From contig NC_081807.1 in assembly GCF_030704535.1 (NCBI RefSeq), forward strand, positions 3,389,001 through 3,453,000: 64,000 nt of DNA, in the 5' to 3' direction. Below the pieces are notes generated by a model. It made no database searches, was not told where the DNA came from, and worked only from the letters and a program-made list of their open reading frames with translations. The position numbers and the translations under genes were made by a program. This stretch comes from Vitis vinifera (taxonomy: Eukaryota > Streptophyta > Magnoliopsida > Vitales > Vitaceae). Positions 11,420 through 24,815 of this stretch are shown here, one piece after another (within the stretch, counting starts at the first letter, position 1; every line of letters starts with the position of its first letter).

Positions 11420-13790
11420 TTTGGCTATATTTTGTATGCGGCTTCATTTTTATGTGATTCACGAATGTGTCCAAGTTCATTTGTTTGACACTTGGTTGGA
11501 ATCAGTCAAATTACAAAACTACCAAATGTTTGGTTTGGAAAGCGAAAAAGTGTACAATCCGTTAGTAGAGGGAAAAAAAATGTGTTTTGAGTATAAAATT
11601 AATTATAAAATATTAATTTTTTAAAAATAATTTAAGTTTCGTGCATTCATCGATTAAAAATAATACTTAAAATAGTTAATAGTAATACCTATATCATTAA
11701 AATATAGTACTTAAATTATCAAAGATAATACCTTTTGATAGCGAAAAATCCTCCATTGATAATAGGAAGATATCTTCTACTGAAATCAAAAATAAATTTT
11801 TCATCAAAATCCCTATTTTACATTCAAATGTATATTCCATCTATGCATTTATCTCTTCCTTTGCATTTATCGTTTCAATATTCTCTTAATTTTGTTCCAT
11901 TTTTATAGACTTACACATATATTCTTTTAAATATCAGACCCGTTTTACCTTTAATTAAAAAGTATATGAAATAATAATTATTTTTAGATAATTATATAAA
12001 ATTTATAATTATATAAATTGAGTTTTGAAAAAGCATGAGAGAGAAAGGAAAAAGATATTGGTTTAATTAAGGCATACAAGTCGGTCTTCTTGAAGGGTAG
12101 TTAGATTCCCTACCTAAACTCAGTCTTCTTTTTTATTGCTATGAAACTTCTTGCCAAGTTCCAAGTTTTTAGTCAATGGATTTATTAAATTCTGGTATGA
12201 CTTGGTGGGGTGTGTAGTAATTAGTCTACGGGAGAGTCATTATTAATATGAAGCAGGGATTATTATAATATTTTACTACATTTCCAATAGCAAATGCTAC
12301 CTCGAAGAAGTTACACGTCACAGCGAGACGCTCGAGAACTTTCGCAGATTCCAAGACTTGACTTTCAAGCGAGCCAAAAGCCTTGGATATCAGATTCCAA
12401 TTGGAATGGTTAAACCTTTTCAAATGTTTTCCATATAATTTTATTGGTTAAAAAATAATTATAAAAGGGTTATTTGATTAAAAGGACATTAAAAATCTAA
12501 TCCTTTATTTTTTTTTTAATTATATTTTGATTAAAATGCCTTATTCTTTTCTTGTAAAAATAATTTTTTTAAAACCTATATATAAATAATTAAAATAATT
12601 AAGAATATTTATGTAAAAAATAATTATTTAAAAAAAAACAAAAAAAATGTTAAGTTCATAAATTTGAAAATTATTTCATCATTTTAACCAATCAATTCAT
12701 TATAAAACACTAAAATCTCTTTTAAAAACACGACTTCTCTTTTTAAATTTAAATACATGCTTACCCAGTAAAATGATTACCTTTTTCCAAAGTTTTTACT
12801 ATAATTTGATCCGATAAAAAAAATGATAATTATAAGAGGATGTTTAATAAATCAACTTAATGAGTTAAAGAGATTTAATAACTCAATTTAAATTATTAAG
12901 TAGATTAAACATGTTCGATAAAATAACTTAATCTCACCACTAATATTTAAAAAGAGCTTTAAGTATTCGGTCAAAATAATTAATTTAATTTTAATTTTAA
13001 TTTTAATATTTTTTGTCTTATTTACCTACATGAACACATATTTAACAATCATAATATTATAGTAATATGCTAAATATTTAAATATTTTAATTATATTATA
13101 TACTAATATGCTAAATATTTAAAAGCGTTACTCGTAATTAATAATATTATATATTACTATTATCATTATAAATTTTATTATACATACATTTATTAAGAAG
13201 AATACATTTATGATGTCAGCTATACTTAAGGATTGTTGTATTTAATATACAAAAGTGTGGGAAGATGCGATCGGGGTATTTAATATATATATTACTTCAT
13301 TATGACATACATATAAAATAAATAAAAGGTGGATTCCACTTATTCTACCTACCATTCATGGACCATATAAGATATATTATTTTATCTTTTTATCTTATAT
13401 TATATTAGATTATATTTAACAAACTAAACAAGACATAAAGGACAACCGTTGTATCAAATTTCAAACTTGAATAGTTCATGAACTAAGCATCATTGCCTTT
13501 TCTTGTCTCAATAGAATAAGCCTTTTAATTGTTTTATATACATTTATTTCTTCATCAAGCCTGTTTCTTTCAAGCTCCCTCTCTTGAGCTAGAAATATTA
13601 TAGTAGGAGCTAGGTGTTCCTTTCTGTATAGCTCCATCTCTAATCAGGTATCAGAGAAGATAAAAAATCTAATTCCAGAAACTTCTACTTGGATAAGATT
13701 AGAAAGGCACATTGTCCTACTACAGAATATGCCCAATGGCATAGACAAGGAAATAACCCACTATTTTCCACACAACATAAATTAAGACAG
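11420..13790. other. AT-rich spacer; part of a segmental duplication
   Basis: No gene seen. From about 12,020 on (TGAGTTTTGAAAAAGCATGA) it is homologous to 20,889 onward; the stretch 12,231-12,420 matches 21,064-21,252 closely. A likely MITE remnant spans about 12,460-12,710 (GGTTATTTGATTAAAA to TTTTAACCAA), related to 49,570-49,805. Confidence 0.55.
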
Positions 13791-13875
13791 CCACACATGT
13801 TTGCTTATTTAGATAGTGCAGCATGAAAATGAAAAAGTTGAAAACTACCAGGACCAGAGTCTAACCTCATCCTAT

Positions 13876-15863
13876 TTGACATCAGGATATAGCTCTGAAG
13901 CCTCCACTCCAAATGATGGCTCGATCTCGAAGTTGGTCTGGTCACCCTTAACAAAAACAGAGTGATCGATCGATAATATTGCGTTGAGTGGAGCTGAGGC
14001 TTCTGCAAGAAACAGTGGAAAACCCATTAATCTAAAGGTCTTAGCCATCATTAACAGATCAACTATATAAACGGATTTTGGAGCCAAAATGGCCTCTATG
14101 GCTGAAAAATTATCCTTTGTGGAGACCTTCTTAAACTTATTATCAAGGTAGACCTCTTCATGTCAAGCAGGAGTCATTAAATTAATTTTTTCCTTTTTAA
14201 ACTTAAGTTGAAACCACGTTTTGAAAAGGGTTTTTGCATGCATGGGTCAAAATAATTATCAAATTGCAAAAATGACCCCTCTCTTTAGTTTTATTGAGAG
14301 ATGTTCCTCTTTAAACACTTTTACCCTTTCAGAAAGATCATCTCCCTACTTATTTTATTCATTCTATACATTTCTCAATTTCTCCAATCTCATTTATCTT
14401 TTCAGTTCATTTTTTTTTTTTTATCTCTCTTCTTCCTAACTCTCTGAGTCTCTTGCATTACCATGACTTCAGTTTTAAGTGTGACCACCAACTTAATTTT
14501 TTCATTTTTCTGGCCTTATCTTAAACTTGCTTTGTTTCTTTTTCAATGGATGACACTCTAGGAAAACTTGATCTCATTTCATAATGTCCCACCCAATTTT
14601 CTTATCTCTCAAACAACTCCTCATTCTCATTCTTGATGTTCAACTGAAGTGTTAAGTTTTATTTATTACGAATTTAACTAAGGTTAAATTTTGATTGAGA
14701 ATGATAAGCTAAATTACACAAGTGTTACGTTTGGTTGCAAAAAACTTAATTAGAGTTAAATTTTCAATCATAATAGTAATATGAACCCCGCTAAGTTAAG
14801 TTTTATTTACAAAAGACTTATGTGGGGTTAGATTTCTATTTCATTTACAAAGGACTTGATTATGGTAACCTGAACTATACTCTGGTTAAGTTTCATTTAA
14901 AAATAACTTAATTAGGGTTAAGTTTTTGTTTCACCTACAAAGAACTTGAAAAAGATCAAGGTCTTGTTAAAATGCTCATTTTCACTTAACTACCGAAACA
15001 TAGGGCTCGATAAAAATAGAGTTGGATAAGAGATTTAGTAAATAACAGCTTTCTATTCAATCTCATCTTCGACGTTGTAGAAGTTCAAATGAAATTGCAA
15101 AATAATCCTAACAAAAAAAATTAGAAAAAACCCTAACAAAAAACAATGACATAAAACCCAACTAAAAAGAAAGAGAAAGATGAGATTCGATCTCATCTTC
15201 GCCATTATAGAAGTTTACATGAAACTCCTAACAAAAAACAACGACAAAAAACCTCAACAAAAAGCTTCATCCAAAAACAACGAGAAAAAACGCTAACTAG
15301 AAACAAAGAGAGAGATGGAGATCTGACCTCATCTTCTATATTGTAGAAGTTCAAATGAAGCTGCAACCAAACAAAAAACAACTCCTAAAATTTGAAATGT
15401 AAAGGGCTCTAATGTTTGTTCAGGGGTTTGGACTTCACTGGAAAAAGAGATGGAACATGAACTTAGAGAGAAGGAAGAACCTAGAGAGAAGGAGAAAGCT
15501 AGGTATCAAAAATAGAAGGAACATTTTTGGAGGAAGTAAAGAAGAGTAAAAATGTCCAAAATTGGTCATTTCTCTAAAGAATGAATAAGGGAAGTCATTA
15601 TTTCGATTTTAAAAGTATTTTAGTCGACTTCAATCGAGGTCTGGGGCATGATCAGCAGATTTTACCAGCAGTCCAGGTAACATTTTCTAACTCAAAACAA
15701 TTGAATCAAAAACCAATTTCATTTAAACAATCTAGCATAAAGGGAATGTCATATTCACAATCTCTGTTCCAATTTAAATTCACTAGGAAAACCAAAGCTT
15801 GAACACTTCCAAAAAGGAAAATGTTTCTCACTAACCTTGGATGTTCTTCAGTCACTCTGGAAC
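13876..15863 (-). pseudogene. headless PCBER remnant: exon 5 plus scrap of exon 4
   Basis: The exon 5 copy at about 13,876-14,002 reads EASAPLNAILSIDHSVFVKG and continues to ELYPDVK. About 36 bp are then missing compared with the gene at 22,998, removing the conserved KYTTVDE..N.LV end and its stop. The enlarged intron 4 follows to 15,835. Next come about 28 bp from the 3' end of exon 4 (15,836-15,863, itself short of a few bases), then DNA typical of a PCBER 3' flank (GGTGCAGCATGA). Exons 1-3 and most of exon 4 are gone. The simplest explanation is a deletion or unequal crossover between exon 4 of this copy and the 3' flank of the neighbour. Confidence 0.85.
14260..15560. repeat. ~1.2-1.3 kb intron-4 insertion with internal tandem repeats
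   Basis: This stretch, and its partner in the gene at 22,998-28,286, enlarges intron 4 compared with 405 bp and 664 bp in the genes at 7,585 and 15,927. It carries about three imperfect copies of a motif (CATCTTCGACGTTGTAGAAG, then CTAACAAAAAACAACGAC-like runs) near 15,060, 15,190 and 15,330. Flanks reading AAAATGACCCCTCTCTTTAG and CATTTCTCTAAAGAATGAAT hint at weak inverted ends. Element type not recognised. Confidence 0.45.
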
Positions 15864-15926
15864 ACATGTTTCTTTATTTAATGGTGCAGCATGAGAATGA
15901 AAACTACCAGAACCAGGAAGTACCTC

Positions 15927-18900
15927 TCACACAAACTGGTTGAGGTACTCATCCACAGTTGTGTATTTGACATCAGGATATAGCTCTGAAGCCTCCACTC
16001 CAAATGATGGCTTGATCTCAAAGTTGGTGTGGTCTCCCTTAACGAAAACAGAGTGACAGAATGCTAACATCACATTGAGTGGAACAGAGGCTTCTGCAAG
16101 AAACAGAGGAAAACCATCAATCTGAAGACATTTACCATCATTAAAACATCAACTATATGAACAGAGTTTAGGGCCAAAAAATGGCCTCTGTGGTAAAAAA
16201 ATTATCCTATGTAGGAACCTTCCCTAACTTACCATCAAACTAGAACTCTTGATGCCACCTAGGCACAATTTTTTATTTTTTCCCTTTTTTAGTCATAGGT
16301 TGAAACTGCATTTTGAAAATGCGGTTTCTGATTTTATGTGAAGCCACATTTTGAACAATGGCTTGAAACATGATCCAAACTCAATATCATTTGACCAAAA
16401 CAGGCCTTTTTTACCCAAAGTTCATATAAACACGTGATACTTCCAAGTTCAACCAACTCCTCTTTCTTTCTTCTTTTTATTCCCTTCTTTTTTCAAATCC
16501 AATGAGCAATAGTGAATTGTTAGTCTGTCATATGAATCTCTTAGGAAGACCTTAATCACGGTCTGGGGCATGATCACCAGATTTTACCAGTAGGCCAGCT
16601 AACATTTTCTAAGAAAAAAGAATTGAATCAAGAACCAATTACATTTTAACAATGCAGCATAATGGGAATGCTCTATTCCCAATCTCTGTTCCAATTTAAA
16701 TTACTAGGAAAACCAAAGTTTGAACAGTTTCAAAAAATGAAAATGTTTCTCACTAACCTTGGATGTTCTTCAGAACTTGCTCCTCTGGAACATATATCTT
16801 CTCAAGGGTTTTTCCAATCTTCTTTTCCCATAAGGAGACAATTTCGTTGAATGAGTAGGTGTTCTGAGGAGGCCTGATGTAAAGGATTTTGTTCAAGGTT
16901 CTAGGATCATCCGCAGCTTTAATGGTATAGGTGCCAATGTCATCCTCCTTGTTAAAAACAGCTGGAGATGCAAAAATGAAATGAGTAAAATAGAGTAGAA
17001 TCATCTTCCTATTCCTTCAAGCTTGGACTACTCCGTAATTCCACTTTTTTTGTTTACAGAACACAAACTTGAAATTATTTTGATATGAAACCAAGTTATT
17101 GTTTTCATTTAATGCTCATGTCAAAAACTCTCAGCTGGAGAGCAACCCAAGAGGACTGTCAATATAAAAAAAGAGGCTTTAGCCCATCCAGTTCAGATAA
17201 TAATGATTAATTACTAGAAGTGCACAATGGTTCCTCAGTTTGACCACTCCAGGTCACATGGATCATGCTAGTTTCCTGTATTATGGCTCAATTGCAATGT
17301 AGCACCCAAGCAGTCAACCTCAACTGTCGGAAGGTTTTGTTTCTGGGTGAACGGGTTTAACCAGCTGGGGAAAGGGGGAGTGGGGTGGGGTTGTCCAGGT
17401 TTCAAATAGCCACATTCTGATTTTCAGGAATATAGACCATTCTCACCTCAACAACGCTGGCAACCCCATCAATTTTTTTGCCTGGAGAAGGATAATATGC
17501 AGCTATTGGTTGGTGAAATGGTAAATTACACTCTCAAAAGGATTCCATGCTCATCTACATAACCCGCTGATTAGTATTACTTTTTAAGCCCACTATCATC
17601 AGATGTCACTGATACATGGACCGGTGCATTCTAACATCAAAACGAGAAAATGCAATGGGAAATTAAGTTGTATGATTTTCAGAGGTTGCTTACCTTTTGG
17701 ATTCCCATCTCCTAAAATAATAACTTTATCCCTGGGGGGAGCGGTGGCTCCAGGCTGTGAAAATGTAGGAAGGAAAAAGCCAGCAAATGTGTTGGAGGAC
17801 ACATAGGTGTAGGGAATTCCTTCAGCCTCAATAGTGCGGCGGATTTGAGCCTTTATCTCAAAGGCTGTTTTTGCTGGCTCAACCGCATGTACACGGTCCA
17901 CATCATTTCCAAACTCTGATGGGAAGAATCTCTGGATGAAATAAAGCACTTTAAGAAGAAGCTGTATAACTCAATAGATTGAAAAACGGGTCATATCTAT
18001 TTAGTCATATTAGCTCACGACAGGGATCCTATATGGGATACACTTTGACGAACTTGATACAAGTGTTCAGCAACCATAAAGACATACAATTAGCAATTCA
18101 AACGATGGAAGGAAAGAGTGCACTGATCAGGATTCTTAAAAAGTGAAAGAAAAAACCATGTAAGAAATGTGAAAAAAAAAACTACCAAACTTCATTCATA
18201 GAAGGAAAATGCGCACTAATCAGGATGCTTAGAAGATGGAAGAATAAAAACTAAATGAAAACAGGAGAAAAAAAAAAAAAAAAACTTCATTCTTGTTTAG
18301 TTGTCTTGCTGCTTTTTGAAGCCTTTTGTATACCATTTGTCTACATTGGGTGTGCTGTCTTTTTTTGTTAGGCGCTTCTCTGTTAATATAGTTTGTTTTT
18401 AGCCTATCAAAAAAAGGGGGGGGGGGGGGGTGGTGGTTGTGGGTGTATACAATGGATTGGAAGTGGTATAGCATGCCCCATGAAAGGGAATTAGTATTTA
18501 AAATTTTTTCCTTTTTACATCAAAAATTAAGATTGACTTTAAAGCATCGATCCAACCTGAGTCAATGCACATGGATCTAGACAAGAATCAAGATTGTTGA
18601 TCCTCAATGAATATTGTATATATGGAATGTTCTTTCATGCACTTCCAACATTTCTAAAGAAGGTATTATTACATTATGCACAAAGGATAAAGATATCACC
18701 AACAAATTATAACAAATTCCAATAATAAATATCATAGTACTCGGATTTGCAAAGAAAAGAGGGAATTAGAAAGAAGAAAAGGAGAAAAGGAGAGAAATTT
18801 CGTCAATTTGGACAACTTTACCTTGACATTTCCAGCTTCTTTGATGGCAGCAATGATCTTGACTTGATCCGACAACTGTGCGCGACCAACGGTCGAGATG

Positions 18901-19462
18901 ACCACATCCACTAGATTAATCGCCTTCACCAAACTCTCGTGATCGTATAGATCACCCTGCAACATAACATAACCAATCAATAAACTATTTCATAACCCTA
19001 ATTCCCCAGTTAAGAAGTAAGAATCCAAAAGCAGGTGTGTTTTTTCACTTTACTGAAACCAAAATAACTTAAAACATAAACATCCGAACTTTTCTTTTCC
19101 TGAGGATCGCCACTTTTTTCTTTCTGGATGAATGAAGAATTCCAGTTTTCGTTTTTTTAGGAACTTAAACATCCAAAAATTCAAGAACTCCAATTAATTT
19201 CATTCATTTTCTCGGCGGCCAAAAGAAGCAAAAATTAGAAAACCAAGAATAGCGAGAAATGAGAGCGAATATTACGTACATACACCAAAGTCACGCCGGA
19301 GCTCTTGAAAATCTCAATGATTTCCGACTTGGAAGGATTCGAAACGGCGGATTCTCTGACGAGAGCGAAGGTAGGGTGACCGGACTTAGCGCTGGCAGCG
19401 ACGATGAATTTTCCGATGTAGCCAGTGCCGCCGATTATGAGAATCTTGCTCTTTTCGGACAT
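15927..19462 (-). CDS. PCBER: phenylcoumaran benzylic ether reductase (PCBER-like), 308 aa
   Basis: Exons (minus): 19280-19462, 18822-18956, 17694-17931, 16758-16961, 15927-16093. The total of 927 nt gives 308 aa plus TGA, the usual PCBER length; intron phases are 0,0,1,1. The NADPH loop GGTGYIG is at residues 11-17 and the catalytic Lys in AFEIKAQIRR is residue 133. The C-terminus reads KYTTVDEYLNQFV. Distinctive changes are AINLVDVV where the others have AIKQVDVV, VSSNTFAG where the others have VSSNFFAG in the pocket wall, and exon 5 LAFCHSVFVKG where the others have SI.HSVF. The product should be a soluble NADPH-dependent reductase of neolignan metabolism. Intron 2 carries an old LINE tail. 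The TATA-like position upstream has decayed (TCCTACAAGAG), so expression may differ. Confidence 0.93.
18300..18430 (+). mobile_element. 5'-truncated LINE 3' tail in intron 2, with (G)15 run
   Basis: Sequence typical of plant LINE 3' ends (CATTGGGTGTGCTGTC, then GTTAATATAGTTTG and CCTATCAAAAAAA), followed by a run of 15 G at about 18,416-18,430. The related piece at 40,296-40,347 sits at the same intron position of the PCBER gene at 37,332-41,407. Confidence 0.6.
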
Positions 19463-19597
19463 TGTGAGCTTTTCCGGCGAATCTCCCGCGAGAAATGTGG
19501 AATTGAGAGGACTAAGCGAAAGGTGACTGGAGAGTTGGTGGGCACCAACGGCCAAAGACAATGCTCTTGTAGGACAGAGCTCGAGGATATTAGGATT

Positions 19598-19622
19598 ATG
19601 TAATTACGGAACTAGCCTTGTG
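19598..19622 (-). promoter_or_regulatory. conserved upstream block with GTAATTAC palindrome
   Basis: GTAATTAC at 19,600-19,607 with CGGAACTAGCCTTGTGTTT beside it, 138 bp from the ATG at 19,462; second of four equivalent sites. Confidence 0.5.
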
Positions 19623-19912
19623 TTTTGGTGGTAATCTCCGTTTTGGTTATATTTTGAATGTGGCTTGATTTTTATGTGATTCATGAATGTGTCAAAGTTC
19701 GCTTGTTTGAAAATTGGTTTAGATTGGAAAGTGAAAAAGTGTATATCACATGAGAGATTTATAAATAGAAAAAAATGTATTTTCACACACTAATGTAAAA
19801 ATAATTACAAAATAAAAACTCTTTAAATAATTATAAAATAAAAACCCTTTAAAAATAATTTAAATTTTATGCACTCATCGAGTACATGAAATGATAATTT
19901 AATATAGTTATG

Positions 19913-20815
19913 TGTAACGACCCGCTCTCCCAATAATGACTCCCCTAGCTTTAAAAAAACGTCTTTAGGATTAAGATTGATACTATTTATAATAACTCGT
20001 AAAACCTAAAAAGGTCATCACGACTTTAAAATGCGTTTGCAAGATTAAAAAAAAATAAAAAAAATTATACTTAGATAGTGTTAGGAACTTTCTCCCCTAT
20101 CTGATGTGTGATGTTACAAATATCCCCCATGCAGACACAACATCCTTGTTGTATCTCATGGAATTGTGGAATTAGAATGATAATTTAATGTAATTATGTG
20201 TAACGATCCACCCTATTTGATGTGGGATGTCACAAATATCCTCATGCAGACACAACGTCTTTGTTGTATCTCATGGAATTGTGGAGTTAAAATGATAATT
20301 TAATGTAGTTATGTGTAATGACTCGTTGTCCCAATCATGTAGATATTATTCGTTTTGGACCCAAAAAATGACTTTCCTGACTTTAAAAAAACGTCTATGT
20401 GATTAAGATTGATATCGTTTATAATAACTCGCAGAACCTAAAAAGGTCCCCACGACTTTAAAATGTGTTTACAAGATTTTTAAAAAAAATTATACTTATA
20501 TAGTGTTAGGAACTTTCTCTCCATATGATGTGAGATGTCACAAACATCCCTATGCAGACACAACGTCCTTATTATATCTCATGGAATTATGGAGTCAAAT
20601 AGACAAACACTCCCTATGAGGCAAACAAACTCCCACACCGAAATCAGAGATCAATTCCGATATTATTTGTAACGATCTACTCTCAATTATATAAATATTG
20701 TCCATTTTAATCCGAAAGGGCATTACAGTTTTAAAACGTGTGTACAGGATTAAGAAAAGCCTTTACATATACAGTGTCATGATTTTTTTTTTCCTATCGG
20801 ATGTGAGATGTCATA
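19913..20815. mobile_element. Cassandra-like TRIM: run of four LTR units (fossil)
   Basis: Four LTR-like units begin TGTAACG or TGTAATG and end with GATGTGGGATGTCACA-type sequence. They lie at about 19,913-20,118, 20,199-20,234 (very short), 20,314-20,542 and 20,668-20,815. Spacers repeat CATGCAGACACAACG and CTCATGGAATTGTGGA. Phrases such as ATATTGTCC and TTTTAAAACGTGT fit Cassandra-type terminal-repeat retrotransposons in miniature. Non-coding, degenerate and old. It is absent from the corresponding upstream region of the gene at 7,585-11,244. Confidence 0.55.
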
Positions 20816-20888
20816 TTATGAATCCGTCATTCTGTCTTTATTCATTTGTTGCATTTAAGATATTTGAAAAATTGAGCGATTTTATAAA

Positions 20889-23800
20889 ATGAGTTTTGAA
20901 AAGGCATGAGAGAAGGAAAAAGATACTAGTTTAATTAAGGCTTACAACCCGGTCTTCTTAAAGGGTGGTTAAATTCCCTGCCTATTAAATTTCTTATCAG
21001 GTCGTTAGTCAATGGATCTATTAAATTCTAGTATGACTTTGTAGAGTAGTAATTACTCCATGGGTGAGTAATTATTAATATGTAGCTGGGATCATTAGTA
21101 TATTTTACTACATTTCCAATAGAAAATGCTACCTCAAATAAGTTACATGTCTCCGCGAGACACTCAAGAATTTCAGCATATTCCAAGACTTGACTTCCAA
21201 GTTAGCCAAAAGACATGGATATGAGATTTCAATTGAAATGATTAAACCTTTTTAGAATGTTTTCACTATAATTTCATCGGCACAAAAAAATAATTATAAA
21301 ACACTAAAATCTCTTTTAAAAACATGTCTTTTATTTTTAAATTTAAACACTTACTCATCATTTTTATTAGGAATGATAATGAGACAAGTTTTTTTAGATA
21401 TTTGTCTGCCTTGTTCTTAATGAAATGGGTTTAAAATTTAAATAAACGAAATTAGAATGAATTTGGGATTTTTTTAAAAACTTGGTACTAGCTATTGTCT
21501 TTTCTCATCCTATCTAAATTATATATAAAATTAATTTAGTTTTATTTTTATTTCCCTATTTGATATATATATATAATTATTTATAAAATACATTTATTTT
21601 AATGTAATTAAATTTAAAAAAATCAAAATAAATAAATAAATAAGACGAGATGGGCATGAAAAATTCACATACCTACCTTATTTAATTTTTTAAATAAGAT
21701 AGAAATGAGAATTATTTTGAATAAACAAGATAAGGTTGAAATGAGATCAACTCGTCTTAAACTAGTCTCGTTGCTATCTCTATTTTTTATACTTTTTTAG
21801 TTGAAAGGGATAAATGAATTAAAGTTAAGGATTAAGATTAAATATTCTACTTTACAAAAAAAAAAATGAGACTATTAAATATTATTAGAATTTTATCAAC
21901 TAGTCATAAGAGTTTAAAAAAGAAAATATTGATGAACAATTCGTAGGAGGAAATGAATTGAGAATAAATTGACCTAGTGAACCTTCAGTTGCATTGCCTC
22001 CTACTATGTTCCACTTATTCAGAAACGAAAGAGAAAGGATGAGGGATCTATAACTATAAGTTAAAAGGACAAAGGATCAGGACAAATAGAGGATATATAT
22101 TATGAGATATTATTTCTAATAGAATATGATATTTTAAAATATTGCATTTAATATCATTTAGAAATTCTTCTCTTATTTTTATTTTAATAAATAATTTTTA
22201 GTATTTTAGTAATAATGTTTATGATTATAAATAATATATATATATATAAAATTATATTATATACTAATATGCTAAATATTTAAAAGCATTACTAGTAATT
22301 AAATGATACTATATATTAATATGATCATTATAAATTTTATTATACATATATTTTTTAATTCTTTTATTAAGAAGAATAAATTTATAATGTCAGTTATACC
22401 TTAGGATTGTTGTATTTAACATATAGAGATACAAAAGCGAGGAAAAATGCAAAAGAAACTATGATTGAGTTATTCTATCATTTACCGACCAAACATGATA
22501 CAAAATATATTATCTCATCTTTTATCTTATATTATATTATATTCAACAAACTAAACATAACATAATAGACCGACATTCTATCAAATTTCTCGTATTGTGA
22601 TTTTAAAACTTGAATAGTTCATGAACTAAACATTATTGCCTTTTCTTGTCTCAATGGAATAAGCGTTTTAATTGTTCTATATGCATTTCTTCATCAAGCT
22701 CCCTCTTTTGAGCTAGAAATATTATATTAGGAGCTAGGTACTCCTTTTTGTATAGCTCCATCTCTAATAAGGTACCAAAGAAGATAAACTACAAAGGCAA
22801 AGAAAATCTAATTCCAGAAACTTCTACTTGCATAAGATTAGAAAGGCACATTGTCCTATTACAGAATATGCCCAATGGCATAGACAAGGAAATAACCCAC
22901 TATTTTCCACACAACATATATTAAGACAGCTGCACATGTTTGCTTGTTTAGATAGTGCAGCATGACAGTGAAAACTACCAGGACCGAAGTCTACCTCTCA
23001 AACAAGCTGGTTGAGCAACTCATCCACAGTTGTGTATTTGACATCGGGATATAGCTCTGAAGCCTCCACCCCAAATGATGGCTCGATCTCAAAGTTGGTT
23101 TGGTCTCCCTTAATGAAAACAGAGTGATCGATTGATAATATTGCATTGAGTGGAGCAGAGGCTTCTGCAAGAAACAGAGGAAAACCCATCAATATGAAGA
23201 TTTTAGCCATCAGATCAACTATATAAACAGATTTTGGGGCGAAAATAGCCTCTATAACTGAAAAATTATCATATGTGGATACCTTCTTTAACTTATTATC
23301 AAGCTAGGCCTCTTCATGTCACCTTGGAGTCATTTAATTTAATTTTTTCCTTTTTAAATGTAAGTTGAAAATGCATTTTGAAAAGAGTGTTTGGACACAC
23401 GAGTCAAAATAATTATCAAATTGTAAAAATAACCCTTTTTTCAATTTTGTTGAGAGATCCCAGCAGTCAAAATAATCATATAATCAAACCCAGTCTTTTT
23501 CTTCCCAACCTTTTTTTTTTTGGCCTTATCTTAAACTTGCTCTATTTCTTTTTCATTTAAGACACTCCAGAAAAACTCAATCTCATTTCATAATGTCCCA
23601 CTGAATTTTCTTATCTCTCAAACAACTTCTCATTCTCATTCGTGATGTTCACCTAAAGTGTTCTATGATTAAATTTTATTTATTACGAATTTAACTAAGG
23701 TGAAATTTTCATTAAGATTGGTTAGCTGAATTGCACTAGTGTTATGTTTGGTTGTAAAAAACTTAGTTAGAGTTAAATTTTCAATCATAATAGTAATATG

Positions 23801-24815
23801 AACTCCACTATGGTTAAGTTTTATTTACAAAAAACTTAAGTGGGGTTAGATTTCTATTTCATCTACAAAGAACCTGATTATGGTAACTTGAACAATCCTC
23901 TGGTTAAGTTTCATTTAGAAAGAACTTGATCAGGGTTAAGTTTCCATTTCACCTATAAAGAACTTAAGTAAGATCAAGGTCTTAATTAAAATGTTCATTT
24001 GCATTGAACTACCAAAACATCGGACTTAGTAAAAACAAAGTTAGATGAGAGATCTAGTAAATGATAAGTTTCTATCTGATCTCGTCGTCAACATTGTAGA
24101 AGTTCAAATGAAATTGCAAAATAACCCTAATAAAAAAAAAATTAGAAAAAACCTCTAACCAAAAACAATGACAAAAAACAAAACTAAAAACAAAGAGAAA
24201 GACGAGATTCGATCTCATTTTCGTCACTATAGAAACTTACATGAAACTACAAAAAACCTTAGCAAAAAACAACGACGAAAAACAAAGAGAGATGGAGATC
24301 TGACCTCATCTTCTATATTGTAGAAGTTCAAATGAAGTTGCAAAACCCCTAACAAAAAACAACTCCTAAAATTTGAAATAGATAAGGCTCTAATCTTTGT
24401 TCAAGGGTTTGAACTTCACCAGAAAAAGAGATAGAACATGAACTTAGAGAGAAGGAGAAGGCTAGGTATAAAAAAATGGAAGGGGCATTTTTGGAGGAAA
24501 GAAAGAAGAGTAAAAATGTCCAAAATTGGTCATTTCTCAAAGGGAAGTCATTATTTCGATTTTAAAAGCATTTTAGTCGACTTCAATCGAGGTCCGGGGC
24601 ATGATCACCAGATTTTACCAGCAGGTCAGCTAACATTTTCTAAGTTAAAAACAATTTAACCAAGAACCAATTTCATTTTAACAATCTAGCATAAAGAGAA
24701 TGTTCTATTCACAATCTCTGTTCCAATTTAAATTCACTAGGAAAACCAAAACTTGAACACTTCCAAAAAGGAAAATGTTTCTCACTAACCTTGGATGTTC
24801 TTCAGAACTTGCTCC
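20889..24815. repeat. segmental duplication copy 2 (partner 12,020-15,863)
   Basis: Second copy of the block described at 12,020. Here exon 5, intron 4 and exon 4 remain part of a full five-exon gene, so this copy shows the arrangement that copy 1 has lost. Confidence 0.8.

Larger units (their letters stand above)
12020..15863. repeat. segmental duplication copy 1 (partner 20,889 to ~24,815)
   Basis: By-eye homology runs through intergenic DNA, the exon 5 region (13,876-14,002 against 22,998-23,164), the enlarged intron 4 and the first bases of exon 4. Offset between copies is about 8.9-9.1 kb. Copy 1 stops abruptly inside exon 4 at about 15,863, where it joins the 3' flank of the next PCBER gene. 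Confidence 0.8.
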
